This document shows positions 33,911 to 44,827 of a DNA stretch of 64,000 bases, piece after piece. The notes under the pieces are model-generated. The model did no database searches. It saw nothing but the letters and a program-made list of their open reading frames with translations, and was not told where the DNA came from. How positions within the stretch are numbered: the stretch's first letter is position 1; each line of letters starts with the position of its first letter. The position numbers and the translations under genes were made by a program. Source of the DNA: Mesostigma viride (lineage: Eukaryota; Streptophyta; Mesostigmatophyceae; Mesostigmatales; Mesostigmataceae); the NCBI GenBank assembly GCA_009746045.1, contig RPFO01000065.1, forward strand, positions 5,972,124 to 6,036,123, in the 5' to 3' direction.

Positions 33911-35454
33911 TCCCAGCAGCTCTGCTCATGAACAGGGTAGTTACGTTCTGCAGACGTCATACTCCTGGACATGTATTCCACTGGTTGAGGGCCCTTACCA
34001 TGATCTTGCATTAGTACTGCACCAATAGCACCCTGTGAGGCATCAGACCTAACCTGGTATGGCAAGTCTGGGTTGGGGCCCACCAACAAGGGAGCAGTGG
34101 TAAGCTTCTGCTTCAACACATCAAAAGCTTGCTGGCATGCTGCAGTCCACTCAAAGGGAACATCCTTCTTGAGCAGGGCTAACAGGGGACCAGAGATGGC
34201 CGCCATGTCAGGGATGAACCGTCGGTACCAGCCCACCAGGCCCAGAAAGGATCTGACATCCTGAGCTGACTTCAACACAGGCCACTCCAAAACAGCAGAG
34301 ACCTTGCTGGCCTCAGGAGTCATACCTGCAGCGCTCAGCTGGTAGCCCAGAAACTTCACCTCTTGGCCCCACTCCACCTTGGACCTCTTCACCGACAGAT
34401 GATACTGATGGATCACCTTAAGGACCTCCTCCACGTTCTCCAGGTGCTCCCTGAAGGTACGAGAGTGTACCAGAATGTCGTCCAGGTAGACGACCACACA
34501 AGTCCTGAAGACCACCCTGGTAGTGTCACACAAGTGGGCAATGTCCTTGAACCTGGGGTTGCGAAGGTCAGGTGAGATCTGGGGCAGGGCATTTCCAGTC
34601 AGGTGGCCAAAGATGGCATTGACAAACATCTGCATAGTGGCAGGACTGTTAGAGGCACCCATGGGCATTACTGTCCACTGGAACTGTCCCCATGGGGTAG
34701 AAAAGGCCGTCTTGGGGATGTCCTCAGTAGCCACCCTGATCTGCCAGAAAGCATGCCTGAGGTCAAACTTGGTAAAGAAGGCAGCTCCTGCAGTCCTCTC
34801 CAGCAACTCATCAATTCTGGGCAGAGGGTACCTGGACTTGACAGTCACCTTGTTCAGTCCCCTCAGGTCAATGCACAACCTCCACCCCCCATCATGCTTG
34901 GGTACAAGCAAACACCCAGAACTGAAAGGACTGTTAGCTGGGAGGATCAGACCAGCCTCCAACAGGCCAATAAGTATGGTCTTCAGCTCTGCCATCTCTG
35001 CAGGGCCCATCCTGTACATAGGCACAAAAGGAGGACGAGCACCCTCTACCAACTTGATGACATGTGTGATGGGTCCCTCAGGAGGATACTGGGGCATCTT
35101 GTCCTCAAAGATGGCTCCATACCTGTCCAACAAGGCATCATGCTGCTGTTGTTGCTCAGTGGTGACAGTAGAACTGACAGCATTGACAGAATGACCACTA
35201 GCAGACTCAGGTTCATTAGGCACCAAATGCAGGAAAAAGATGTGTTCCACTGGATAGGTGGCCAAATAAGACAGAGTATGCTTGGCAGACCACACATGCT
35301 TCAGTAGGGCAGCCCGTTTCTCCTCCAAAGTCGGCTCTTGATCCACCCCTTTCGCACCTGCTTCCCCTCCCTTGCCATCATTGACAGCTGTCTGTGTGGA
35401 ACAGCACTCAGTGGCTGTTCTTCTCCCCCTGGCAACACACAGGTAGCATCCCAC
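33874..35454 (-). pseudogene. RT and RNase H of Gypsy G
   Basis: 526-codon frame. RT motifs are LLVPKHDGGWRLCIDLRGLN, TKFDLRHAFWQIRV (first Asp), MPMGASNSPATMQ and VVYLDDILVHS (Asp pair). Downstream are GYQLSAAGM, FLGLVGWYRRFI, then RNase H opening with VRSDASQGAIGAVLMQ. The frame breaks near 33890, and the next frame (33910) continues RNase H with ITLMTDHRPLVHVL. Confidence 0.9.
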
Positions 35455-35918
35455 ACTGTCCCATCCTTGAACTGGACCACCCTGTCAGGCCAAGAAATAG
35501 CAGGATTGGTGTCAGACAACCATGGGATCCCCAAAATCACATCTGCTGCCGTGAGGGGAATGACATCTGCTGTCACTTCCAAAGTCTGGGATGAACAAAC
35601 TTGGAAGATGAGCTGCACATAGCCAGGTGAGCAGCTTCTCCTGCCATCAGAATACTGCACCATGACAGGTGTGGGGTGGGCCAACACAGGCAACTTCAAC
35701 TCCTGCACCAAGGATGCAGCAATATAATTACTGCCAGCACCAGAATCAATCATAAACAAGCAAGCTGGCTGAGCCAAGGGAACTGGCACGTTGAGGAGCC
35801 TAGCCTGAAACTTGAGTAAGTGACCTGGTACAGGAGGACCCACAGGGACAGCAGGGTCAGAAGCACCCACAGTGTTCACTGGCCTAACGTCAACAGCAGG
35901 CAGGTCAGACCTGGCCAT
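35301..35918 (-). pseudogene. Aspartic protease of Gypsy G
   Basis: Retropepsin with the canonical triplet DSG in LFMIDSGAGSNYI and the ILG box VILGIPWL. It is in its usual place between gag and RT, which contrasts with the Copia-like family elsewhere in the window. The frame overlaps the next RT frame and differs in phase. Confidence 0.85.
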
Positions 35919-37693
35919 GACAGAAGGATGACCTGGGGACCCAACTAGTTTTTTGACTCAGGTGGGTCTGGGAGTGCTCCACTGCCTGATGGTGGAAGCT
36001 GCTCAGGTGGTGCTGGAGGCTCATCCTCGTCCCCCCATCCTCCTCATCTGCCAGCAGCTGCATGAGAGCGTTCACCATCCTACGCTTATCCTGTCTGCTG
36101 AAGGGCCGAGCGCGGGACTGGAACCTCCCAGAGGGCTGGAAGTTGGGCTGGAACCCTGGCTGCATCCGGTGATCGCCAGCAGGAACGCCAGGAGGAAGGT
36201 TGGGTGGCCTGGGAGATGGCAGGGCGCCAAAAGGTCCTCTCGTGGCAGGGGGAAACTGGTCCCGTCTAGGGCAGTCCCGTGCAAAGTGACCTGGCTGGTT
36301 GCAGATAAAACAGTTACCCTGGGTGGGATCCAAGGCATTGAGCTCCCCAGGAGGTCATCCAGCTGGTTCAGGGACTTCTTGATGGGTGGCACTGGCGTGG
36401 CCACAGGCTCCCACTTGACAGAAAAAGCAGGCACACGACAAAGGGTGAGCACATAAGACAACACCTTGTCCCATTGCCAGTCCACGTAGTCGAACTGGGA
36501 GAAGTGCTTGTCCACATCCAGTCGCACGTGTGGAGCCATGCCATGCAGTAGTCTGTGAAGCGCCTCTGCGTCAGAGCATTGGGGAATCTTGGCTCTAAGG
36601 TTGGTGAATTGCTCCACGAACTGTGGCAGCGTCAAACCAGCCTGCGTACAGTTAGCCAGTGCGTCCCGATCCATGCGAAGCTGATCCTGGGGTAACAGAA
36701 ACCGGCGAAAGCCCAATAGGAGAGAGGGGAGGTCGGTACACGCACGTCCAGCCACAGAACGCAAAAACTCATCAAAACGGTCGCTGGCACTGTCGCTCAT
36801 CCGCTGCCTAACCATTCTCTTCTGGATGTCCATCGTGAGACGTTCCTCTGCCTTGGGCCCGTAGTTGGCGAAGTGGATAGCGAAGACATCCTGAAACTTG
36901 GTGGAGAAATGGTCGAAGCTGCGATGGGTAAGGTTGGTCAGCGATAGCTTGTCTACCGACTCCACCTTGGGAAAAGGAACAGTACGAGGATACAAAGACG
37001 TGAGCTCCATCACTGGGGCGTGTGGTGCATTCTGACTCTCCGCAATGTCGCAGCCACCGAGAGCCGTGGAGGCTCATGCCCCTGTGCATCTGTCCCTTCA
37101 TCAACAAAAGGAGCGTCAACCGCATATACCCTTCGTATACCCAGTGTTGGAGACGGTTGATCCACGAAAACAGACTCTCCATCGCCCGCCTGCCCTTGCG
37201 ACTCAAGTTGCTGCACACGCGCAATAGTCCTACCCACACTCTTCTCCAGCGCTTCCGCCACACTTCTAGCTCTCGCAGCTTCCTCACGTTCATGTTGTAA
37301 TCGAATTTTCTCCGCTGTCAGCTCGTCAGCCGCTAGCCGAGTGCCGTCTCGCCCCGGCACCGTGTTGTAGCCAAAACGAATAGCCGAACCGTATTCGGGT
37401 GCTGGCGAACGCGTGTCTTCCACGTTGGAAAACCGTGGTCCACCTCTACCAATGCCACGCAGGGAGGGCTCGCCTGGTTGCACACCGAGGGGCAAGATGG
37501 AGAACTTTGGGCCGACCGACAGCGAATATCTGCGGGAAGCAGACATTAAGGTGGTATCTCCAAATAGTTGACGTCTGGGAGTAGATGATGAAACCCTTTC
37601 ATCACCGGTCGTCCGTTGAGCTGCTAAAGATGTGGTTGCATCTTCAACTCTCTTACTTGATAACGGTGGTTGTGTCTCCGGGTTACTCATCAC
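35905..37693 (-). pseudogene. gag of Gypsy G
   Basis: Three overlapping frames. 37010-37693 is an N-terminal, charged, partly coiled-coil segment (LQHEREEAARARSVAEALE). 36072-37013 carries the capsid-like part, with RMVRQRMSDSASDRF and LTLPQFVEQF, typical of Ty3/Gypsy retrotransposon gag. 35905-36333 holds a CCHC zinc knuckle (CFICNQPGHFARDC). The stop and start of the first two frames overlap by a few bases. It is expected to form the particle and bind RNA. Confidence 0.8.
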
Positions 37694-37898
37694 TCCATGG
37701 GTCGCGCATGCCGGACTGGGGAACGTTAGAGACTTATGGGCTCAAGGCAGTTCTCAGAGCAAGACTGTCACATAAGGATGAGTCACACTCTTAAGAACTG
37801 TCCGAATACACAGCATAACGTACCCTCTCTGGGTCTGGCAAGAATTCCATTGTTAATCGTGAACTAATACTGTCAAGACAACCAACACCTAGGTAGAA
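37694..37898 (-). other. Gypsy G leader between primer-binding site and gag
   Basis: About 200 bases without an ORF, the expected packaging and leader region. Confidence 0.5.
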
Positions 37899-37912
37899 AC
37901 CTCCGATACCAA
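37899..37912 (-). other. Primer-binding site of Gypsy G
   Basis: On the minus strand TTGGTATCGGAGG directly follows the 5' LTR. It differs by one base from the common initiator-Met tRNA complement TGGTATCAGAG. Confidence 0.65.
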
Positions 37913-38616
37913 TGTAACGACTAAAAAATGTTGTGTTTGCAACAGCCTCAGTATCAACATTAGCGTGAAAAGATCTTTATACCTGAGTTGGAGTCGCGAC
38001 AGATAACTTCACGTCCAGAGAAGCAATGAAGATGGATCTTCAACAGTTAAGGGAATGAGTCCCCACCCTTGTTAGACACAACAGACAAGTTATATCCAAG
38101 TCGACTATCTGTTGAAGTTATAGTCGACTTTTGGCAAGGGTTGTTTGATTGATGAAACAAGGAAACCCTTGAATTACACCATAGCTTTAGCTCTCACGTA
38201 CGCAGACATGCACGGCCGCCCAAAACAGGATAAAAGTCATCGTGCACGCAGCATCCATCCAACCCTAACCCGGAAGGACCAATCAAAAGTGAGGATCACT
38301 CAAGATAAGATCTTAACCTCCGAATCCTCCACACAACACAAAGCCAGCACATACGAAATCTCAATGACCTGGAACCAAATCCACCAGGTACAACGGTACT
38401 GCAGAGAATCTATGACTGACTAAACAACACCATGCAAAGTACCCTACGTGGATCAGGCCACGACCAATGAGGGTAGAACAATAGATTCGACAGATCTCAG
38501 CAGGCCCAATATCTATCAGACGTCGAAGCCTCCTAACTTCTCAAATAATTGTCCTAAAGAACTCATAATAAGATTCAACAGTAGGAAAACTTTGGATGTA
38601 ACATTTGGTTGTTACA
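37913..38616 (-). repeat. 5' LTR of Gypsy G
   Basis: 704 bases, TGTAAC...GTTACA, paired with 29191-29896. It is followed on the minus strand by the primer-binding site. Confidence 0.92.
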
Positions 38617-39560
38617 GCAAGGTAGTGCTTCTTGCATATGAAAGCAAAGTTGTTGGCACTCTTGTCAACACACGTGATGATAAAGTCCTGCTTGAAGTGG
38701 TCAAGAAGTGCTTTATCTGTGGTGTTGAGCCAGGTGGTGCGGTGGACCTGCTGGAGACGGTAATCAAGCCTGGTGAGACGTGCATTGCATTCGTGAATGA
38801 CGGCGCGAAACCACGGTTCCATGGCAAGGGGAGCAAGCTGTAGGTCCGTGCTCATGGCATTGCAAAATTTGCGCAGTGATGTGGAGAGCAGTGCATTCAC
38901 CTCTTTGGCACACGTGCGCTGGACCCACGGCCGAAACTTGGTGCCTTTGGCAAAAAGGTCTACAAGCGTGTGGCTCGGCAGGATGCTGAGGTCAGCGGTC
39001 ATGACGTGCTGTGAGGTGGGATCAAGGTACTTGAAATACCGTTGTTGTTGGCAGGGGCAGGGCCCTGCCAAGATGGTGGCCAGCTCGGTGGGCGTTGTAT
39101 CGCGGCTGACCTTCCCGTTGCTGAAAACCATTTGTCCCAAGGTGGGAGAGTAATGCCAGGCGGCAATGGGAGTGCCGAAAGTGTTGCGCACCACGAGCGG
39201 CATCGCAGCCTGCACTTGCGGCAAATGCAGAATGTGTGGCAAACACAGCTCATCCATCGCAGCATGAATGAAAGGTGAGATCAGCAAACGGCGCGGACGC
39301 AGTGCATCTGCATTCCCATTGACACGGTGCCGAATGATACGTGAGAGAAGGCCTCGCAGACTAGTGGCATGGGAGCGGGGACTTGCAGATCAGCTGGGGA
39401 GCACGACCCGACGGCAATGTGTAAGCTGGTAAGCTTCTTCAAGCTGCAGGCTTCGAGATAGGATGCATGAAAGTTGCCGCGTTGCATAAGCCGAGACATG
39501 TGACGTAAGCAGCGGAGACTGGTGGAGTAAAGGGAAGGATCGGTGGACACATGTGTGGAA
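38617..39560 (-). pseudogene. Penelope-like RT, N-terminal part (before Gypsy G)
   Basis: Two frames. 39281-39550 has SLRCLRHMSRLMQRGNF, typical of the linker before RT. 38617-39287 carries the beginning of RT: LPHILHLPQVQAAMP, KEVNALLSTSLRKFC, then DFIITCVDKSANNFAFIC, an RT finger box of Penelope elements (DKS/N-x-x). The frame is cut within KKHYLA by Gypsy G; the TSD GCAAG is part of those codons. Confidence 0.75.
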
Positions 39561-39596
39561 GGTGGAGGGGCCGGGGTGACGCTGGGGGATAGGGGC

Positions 39597-40284
39597 GATA
39601 TGGGTGGAGATTGTGCTTCAGACGCCAGGCACGGATGAACATAAGAGGGCGGGGACGGAGGGGAGGCGGGCGGCGGCGAGACCGAGCTTTGAAACTCTTG
39701 CCTTCAATGCAAAAACCGTGGGGCAGAAATGCATGTAACATTCGTTTCCAAAACGTTTCCCGATGCCCTGCGGCTTTGCGAAAAGCGGCGCCGGTAAAGG
39801 TGCCGGGGACATGTTCCAAGGGGACGACTCGCCAATCCCACCACCCGTATTGGGCCATGGCGCCATGTAGGGGGGTGTCGTCGTTGGCGGCAGGGCGGCC
39901 AATATGAAGGCGGCGTGCCGCTCGGACATGTTCCTGAAAACGCGTCCAGGCATCCCGTTGCGTCTGGCCAACGTAGATACGCTGAGGGTACCTGCGGTTG
40001 TAAATGGCATAAATGACGCGATGGGTGCTTACGGGGTGTGGGCGAGTGGAGTTGGTAAGCGACAAATGCGTGCGCTGTAAGCGCCGGAGGCGACGTAGAG
40101 TATGGTCATCCTTGCAGTGATGGTTATGGCGCGTGTTGATGCGACAACGCTTCCGCCATGCCTGTGAGGAGATACGATAGGGGAACTGCCGAGAAGTAGC
40201 AGTGTACTTCCGGTAATCAATGCCACTGGATTGCCGTATTCTGTGGAGGGTAAGAGCATGCCAGAAAGTCATAAGGTGTTTCAT
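39597..40284 (-). pseudogene. GIY-YIG endonuclease domain of the Penelope-like element
   Basis: The frame starts with an Arg/His-rich basic region containing INTRHNHHCKDD. The GIY-YIG module follows: VIYAIYN, RIYVGQT, then RFQEHVRAARR (catalytic Arg and His). A conserved later part has GWWDWRVVPLE and HRETFWKRML, where the Glu fits the metal-binding position. It would nick the target DNA. It is upstream of RT in the same sense, the permuted arrangement. The downstream link to RT crosses two frame changes at about 39300-39560. Confidence 0.8.
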
Positions 40285-41220
40285 GATGATTCAGATGCAC
40301 TGAGAGCTAAGACATCAAACAGAACCAGAGCGGAGCATATTGAGGTAAGTCAATATTCACTGCGTAACACCCGTTACGCGATAGCGGTGGTCCATGATGC
40401 ATCTCCCCGGGGCAGGATGTGGCTAACAACACAGCTGAATGGACTCGGAACATGTGGATTCCCAGTGGGGGGGCCTTCCAATTGTCATACTTGACACCTC
40501 TTTCCTGTAACGAAAAGATTTCCCTTCTTCATGTTCCAGATGAGTCACCGTGCTCCTGCCTTTGTGTTTTTTTGGCGTTTGTAAAGAGATATGGGAGGGT
40601 AAACAAAAGCAAAGGCTGATATTGCCGTGTGGGGGCCCGATCCTTGGTTAGTCTCTCAAGTGCCCACAGAAAAACACGAGAGTAGCACACACAGCGCGCA
40701 GCCCAGCCTAGCTCCCTCAGTAAAAGTAAAAGAAAAAGGACAAGAACAGCAAAACAAACGAGAACAAGAAAAAGAACAAAACACAGACACGTAGTGCAAT
40801 GTGAGCGGAATGATGGAGGAAGGTGAGAGGGGGACATCGTATTGAATGTGTAGGCATTGAGGCAGCCGAAGCGTCCCATCCCCGGGTACATTCGTGGCTT
40901 TCAAAAAAGCCACAACCTGCGTGGAAGAGGAAAATGCAGGAACGATGAGTATGATCCTGAAAACGAGGTTGAGGAAACGCGGAGAGGAAATGCCGGCCGC
41001 TGAAACGATTCCGATGGAACTATGGGTTTCGCCGACATGAGGCGGTGCAGCTGACTATCTCTATGGTGTCGTGTGTGACCGGGAGTGCCGGTTCACGTGC
41101 GCACTCGTCGGACTAGCCCGACGACATGTGTGCTTGGTTGCCCACGGCTGAAATCCTCTTGCCCGTCATGCAAAGGCCACGCCTCCTAGCCGAAAACGAA
41201 CTATATTCAACCAATCTAAT
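40285..41220 (-). other. Penelope-like element 5' leader
   Basis: No convincing coding sequence between the terminal repeat and the GIY-YIG frame. It is low in ORFs and A-rich on the plus strand at 40725-40790. Confidence 0.45.
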
Positions 41221-41309
41221 ATCAAAGAGACAACCAGCGCAGGCCAGAAATCGGGAGAATCCGGACCATGGTAGCTCGAGCCTGCCGTTATCTTTTCCGC
41301 GTTTTCGAG
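41221..41309 (-). repeat. Terminal repeat of the Penelope-like element, 5' copy
   Basis: 89 bases starting ATCAAAGAGACAACC and ending CGCGTTTTCGAG, the same as 27241-27329. It is followed by the right-hand copy of the target duplication. Confidence 0.8.
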
Positions 41310-41578
41310 TGCATTATATATGTCTCCAACCCCATGTGCACTGTACCCCCCTGAGGGGGGTGCTATTTTTAGCAGGTGTAGGGCATGGATATGTGACCAA
41401 CCAAAATTCCCAAACATTATTTGATATAAAAGCATGCTTGGTTCCAAGGGTGGGCCAGAAAATGTTATTTGGCTAGTTACTCTCAGGCGCACAAAGATAC
41501 CCAAACTCAGTCCGTTCTCGTGGTTCGAGTTTTGACAGTTGAAGGGTTAATAAAGAGTCTGGTTACCCTGGAGTTCCA

Positions 41579-42038
41579 CGGTTAATAGAATCGTGGTTCT
41601 CTGAACATAGTTTCTTTATAGTGAGATGGAAGGGTAGCCGCTATAGCTAGGTTATTGGGTTCACGTGACATACCTTTTGAGGCCGGTGCGGCCTGATCCG
41701 GATCAGTCGTGGCCAAAGCTTTGGCCAGTTTTTCTTGGCCAGGTGGCAGGAGCTACGTTGAGATATAAACCTGCCACTGTCTAGGTTTCTTGGCTCATGG
41801 CGTAGTGATTAACTAGATCTAGATTCTTTCTCTCACGCAATATGTGACCTAATAGCCGGCCCGGCAGCCTTACGTAAGCTGCCGGCAATTAGAACGCCAC
41901 ATTGCGTCATTTGTTCAGACGCAACATTTGCGTGGCGAAAAAATGCCGTCCGGGCCAAGGCCGCATGACACGCAAAAAAGGACAAAAACAAACCCACCTA
42001 GCTAAGGTCGGCCTCTTTTCTTTTCCCGGTTAATAGAA
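41579..42038 (+). repeat. Repeats B1-A2-B2 of element K
   Basis: A2 (41589-42025) is flanked on both sides by CGGTTAATAGAA (41579-41590 and 42027-42038), the short B repeat. This split-direct-repeat end allows a circular cDNA junction to be rebuilt in the PAT group; that mechanism is known for the group and inferred here. Confidence 0.8.
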
Positions 42039-42040
42039 CA

Positions 42041-42182
42041 GGAATGCAAGTACCTGGAGTCTAAAGCCCACGTCAGGGACAAAGACAATGCTGCAGATGC
42101 ACTGACCAAGGTGCCACAAGCAGCAGGACCACAGTACCAGGTCTTGTATGGGTTGATGAACCCTGGTTACAGTCTGAAGTGA
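42041..42182 (+). pseudogene. RNase H C-terminus of element B, after element K
   Basis: This completes the RNase H of element B. It carries HVRDKDNAADALTK, the last acidic box of Copia RNase H in this family, then a short tail ending YSLK and TGA. The frame joins exactly to 20323 when K is excised, giving LK-ECKYL. That shows K inserted into an otherwise intact RNase H. Confidence 0.85.
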
Positions 42183-43233
42183 CTGGCACATTGTACATGT
42201 TAGCCCATGACCCCCTGCCTAATACTGCAGCTGCAAGGCTGCAGTGGCAGCTGGGTAGTTTTCTGACAGTGAGAAGCACTGGTCTAGAAAGTTGGGACAT
42301 GATGAATGTGTTATTTATTGAATAAAATTTTGTGAGACACCTGTTTGGATGACCGTGACATGCTGGGGCCTTGAGCACCCATCTCACTCAGTTAAGAAAC
42401 CATGCTTGAGACATGGGGCCTTTTTAAGGGGACGGTCCCAGCGCGAATATTTTGGCGCCGAAAAATTCGCGGTACCCGTCCGTACCGTGAAAAAGTGGTG
42501 CACGGGGCGCGCACCCCTACCGGAGCTGGCCATGGCGACGTGCTTTCAGGCAGAGTAGAAAAAGATAGCTCGCGGAATGCAGAGAAACTGAGCGAATCTT
42601 AAAGACGATGAGTAAATGATACTACTTCGTAGCGGAGTTCGCGTTTTTTGCAGCGTCGATGATTTTATTGATGACCATCGCCACGGGGGTCCAATCTGAT
42701 GTTTTCGTCGAGAGGAATAAATTAGAATGCACGCTGGCGGCGGTGATTGTCAGGTTTTATGGGCTTTACATAGCGTCAAGGATGCGTTTAAATTGTTATT
42801 GGTAAAGCTTTAAAAAATTTGATGGGTTTCGGCAAGATTTCCGTCATGATCGGTAAGACACTCTCCAGGCTCGCGGGATGCGCGTCTTATTATTCCATGG
42901 AAGGTTGTTCTTTCTTGCGCCGCTGGGCGAAGGACAATTCCGGTAATGGTACGATCGTGTGATCAACGTGACCCTATGTATGTTTCGCTTCCTTTATGGG
43001 TTATCAACGCAAGTTTTCGGCTTCTTTCCGTGCAGTTAGCGCCAGGTATAATGCCATTCCGTGCTGCGCATCGCCAGATTCCTGGCACCTTTCAGTAGTT
43101 TTTATGTACGTTGCATGGCTGGGACGTGTCAAAGCGTGACCGTGGCATATCGTCAAGTTGTCAGGGATTTGCTGAGTGGTTTCTTGGAAGGAGATTGCTA
43201 ACAGCACTCAGTTTTGTGTGAATATTGACGCGG
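42183..43233 (+). other. Element B 3' UTR, first part
   Basis: No coding sequence recognised. It contains at 42487-42541 a 55-base segment shared with the presumed intron of element K (23141-23195). It is interrupted at 43239 by element C. Confidence 0.5.
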
Positions 43234-43238
43234 CCTTT

Positions 43239-43892
43239 ATTTGCGCAGCAACTCGTCAGCAGAGCTTGTGAGCTCCTGGTCCTTGCCGGCTGGAATGACC
43301 CTAGGCTGCTGGCTAGCAACCTTTATCCTCACACCAGGCCTACGACCCTCGATAGGCTCGCCACTCGTCGTGACGACCAAGGTTCGTGTGTGAAGACGCT
43401 CGTTGCCTCGTTGAGCCTCGAGCTATATGCAACCTCGTTCCATCCTTGTTCCTCGGTCATGAGCAACGCTGGGCAACGCTACATTGCCAGAGCCTCGTAT
43501 CGCTGCCTTGCATCCTCGTTGCAGGCAGCATACAGGAATCTCTGGCTATCCTGTGTCTAGGACAGCACAGGACCTGCCACAGTCCTGCAAGGACTTACAT
43601 CCTTGCAGACCTGCTGGCTGGTTACTGGCTTCTACTAGCCACAGTACCGTTGAGCCCTCAGTACACTGTGTCCCAGTCACGTGAGAGTCCAGGCTAAGCC
43701 TGTGCAGGCACGGCCTGCCACGTGTCCTGTCCACTATGCCCTGAGTGTGCACCGCCCTCGCCCACCGGTCGGCAGTACTTCGGGACTTGATAACTTTCTC
43801 GTCCCTTGTCTGTTCTAGGCGGTTGACACGGCGTTGGAAAGGTCTCCTCAACCTGCATCCATCTAGCACATTGGTGCCCCAATATGCTAACT
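43239..43892 (-). repeat. 3' LTR of element C
   Basis: On the minus strand it starts AGTTAGCATATTGG and ends CTGCGCAAAT. The purine tract AAGAAAGGGTTGG directly upstream (43893-43906) is the likely polypurine tract. The 5' end matches the family's AGTTAG but the 3' end is AAAT, not AACT. Confidence 0.9.
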
Positions 43893-44827
43893 CCAACCCT
43901 TTCTTGTTTTGGAGCTTGGACCAGCCTGAGAACCTATCAGCCACTGTCCCCACAAGCCTTCAGACATCTGATCCCTCTCAGAGACCAGACCTGCCTTTTC
44001 TTTTGGAACCTGAGGTGCCTCCAAATATTAGCTAGGCCTGCTCATTGGTTCAAAGGTTGCCCTCTGACCCACATGACATCCCAACCCTTTCTTTGGGAAC
44101 CTGGTGTAGATTAAAGTTAGGTCTTCACTTAGTCAGAGGAGTTTGGATAGAGGAGTCCATGAACGTACTATTGTGAGTTCCTGGTCATCCAGTTATCACA
44201 GGCGCCCGTTCATATGGCGCCCGCCACGGAGCCTCCTTTATCTTTTAAATCCTTCCAAAGACTGAGAGAGCCCTGACAAATGTTAGCCAACACATGGGGA
44301 GCCCATGTCCTCACTGAGTCTCACTCAGGATTCATACATGCCAGGCTGAGGTCAGCTGGGGAATCGAACCCCACCCCATATCCTCCAGGTTTGGATCAGC
44401 TCCTGGAACTGAGCATCACAAACAACAAGACATGACAATAACAAGATTATGTTTTATTATAAAGGAGTATAACCCATAGTGAGGCCCCTGGCAACCACGT
44501 CCAACATGGTCACACAACCAGGGATTTTATTAGCATGCAACAGGTTGGTTACAGAGAATATATACAAATGTACAGCAACCTGTTAGAGCCAACACTTGGG
44601 CTGCCCTTGCAGGGTCCATTCCATGAAGACCCAAGGCCCATTACAAAGTCCTTAAGACTCTTCTGCAGCTCCATGACAGAGCCAGGCGAAATTCTCAGCC
44701 AGGGGAGTGACTCCACCCTGACCCCTGTCCAGCAGAGTGTGTCTGAACTCTGAAGGACCTGCTGTCAGCCACCACGTGGCTGCCCAGCCCACTGGGATGC
44801 CTCCCACCTAGAGCAAGGCTGTTTGGT

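Larger units (their letters stand above)
29186..38621 (-). mobile_element. Ty3/Gypsy chromodomain element G with TSD GCAAG
   Basis: LTRs at 29191-29896 and 37913-38616 start TGTAAC and end GTTACA; GCAAG is directly outside both (29186-29190 and 38617-38621). The minus-strand order is gag, PR, RT, RH, INT with chromodomain, then an extra ORF before the 3' LTR. Length is 9.4 kb. A primer-binding site resembling the initiator-Met type and a polypurine tract are present. Frameshifts disrupt pol. Confidence 0.92.
27241..41309 (-). mobile_element. Penelope-like element with N-terminal GIY-YIG (Chlamys-type), contains Gypsy G
   Basis: An 89-base direct repeat (27241-27329 and 41221-41309) bounds the element. 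TGCATTATAT occurs on both outer sides (27231-27240 and 41310-41319) as a target duplication. On the minus strand the order is GIY-YIG nuclease, then RT. Canonical Penelope elements have the nuclease after the RT; the permuted order defines the Chlamys clade known in green algae and protists. Without the nested Gypsy element the length is about 4.6 kb. I could not find a hammerhead ribozyme core in the terminal repeats by eye. Confidence 0.8.
25383..41550. mobile_element. piggyBac-like DNA transposon with TTAA duplication (non-autonomous)
   Basis: TTAA at 25383-25386 and 41547-41550 flanks inverted ends. The left end is CCCTTAAACTGT and the right end, read on the other strand, is CCCTTCAACTGT (one mismatch in 12). 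A subterminal motif ACTCAGTCCGTT or its complement occurs near both ends (25400, 25447 and 41510). TTAA targets and CCC-starting ends are the hallmark of piggyBac. Without the nested Penelope element the transposon is about 2.1 kb, and no DDD transposase is visible, so it would depend on one supplied in trans. Superfamily assignment is from termini only. Confidence 0.65.
20323..42040 (+). mobile_element. PAT/Kangaroo-like tyrosine-recombinase retroelement K (split direct repeats)
   Basis: The ends are not LTRs of a normal kind. Repeat A occurs at 20323-20756 and 41589-42025. A short repeat B (CGGTTAATAGAA) lies just before the second A (41579-41590) and again just after it (42027-42038). This gives the order A1-ORFs-B1-A2-B2, as in PAT, Kangaroo (Volvox) and TOC1 (Chlamydomonas). 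No TSD is seen, as expected for recombinase-mediated insertion. The internal genes are a gag-like ORF, an RT-RNase H and a tyrosine recombinase. Without the piggyBac-like insert the element is about 5.5 kb. Confidence 0.85.

Noticed and set aside
44695-44827. tRNA or other host RNA genes in the noncoding stretches
   Set aside because: No tRNA box A/box B pattern or rRNA-like sequence was recognised anywhere in the window.
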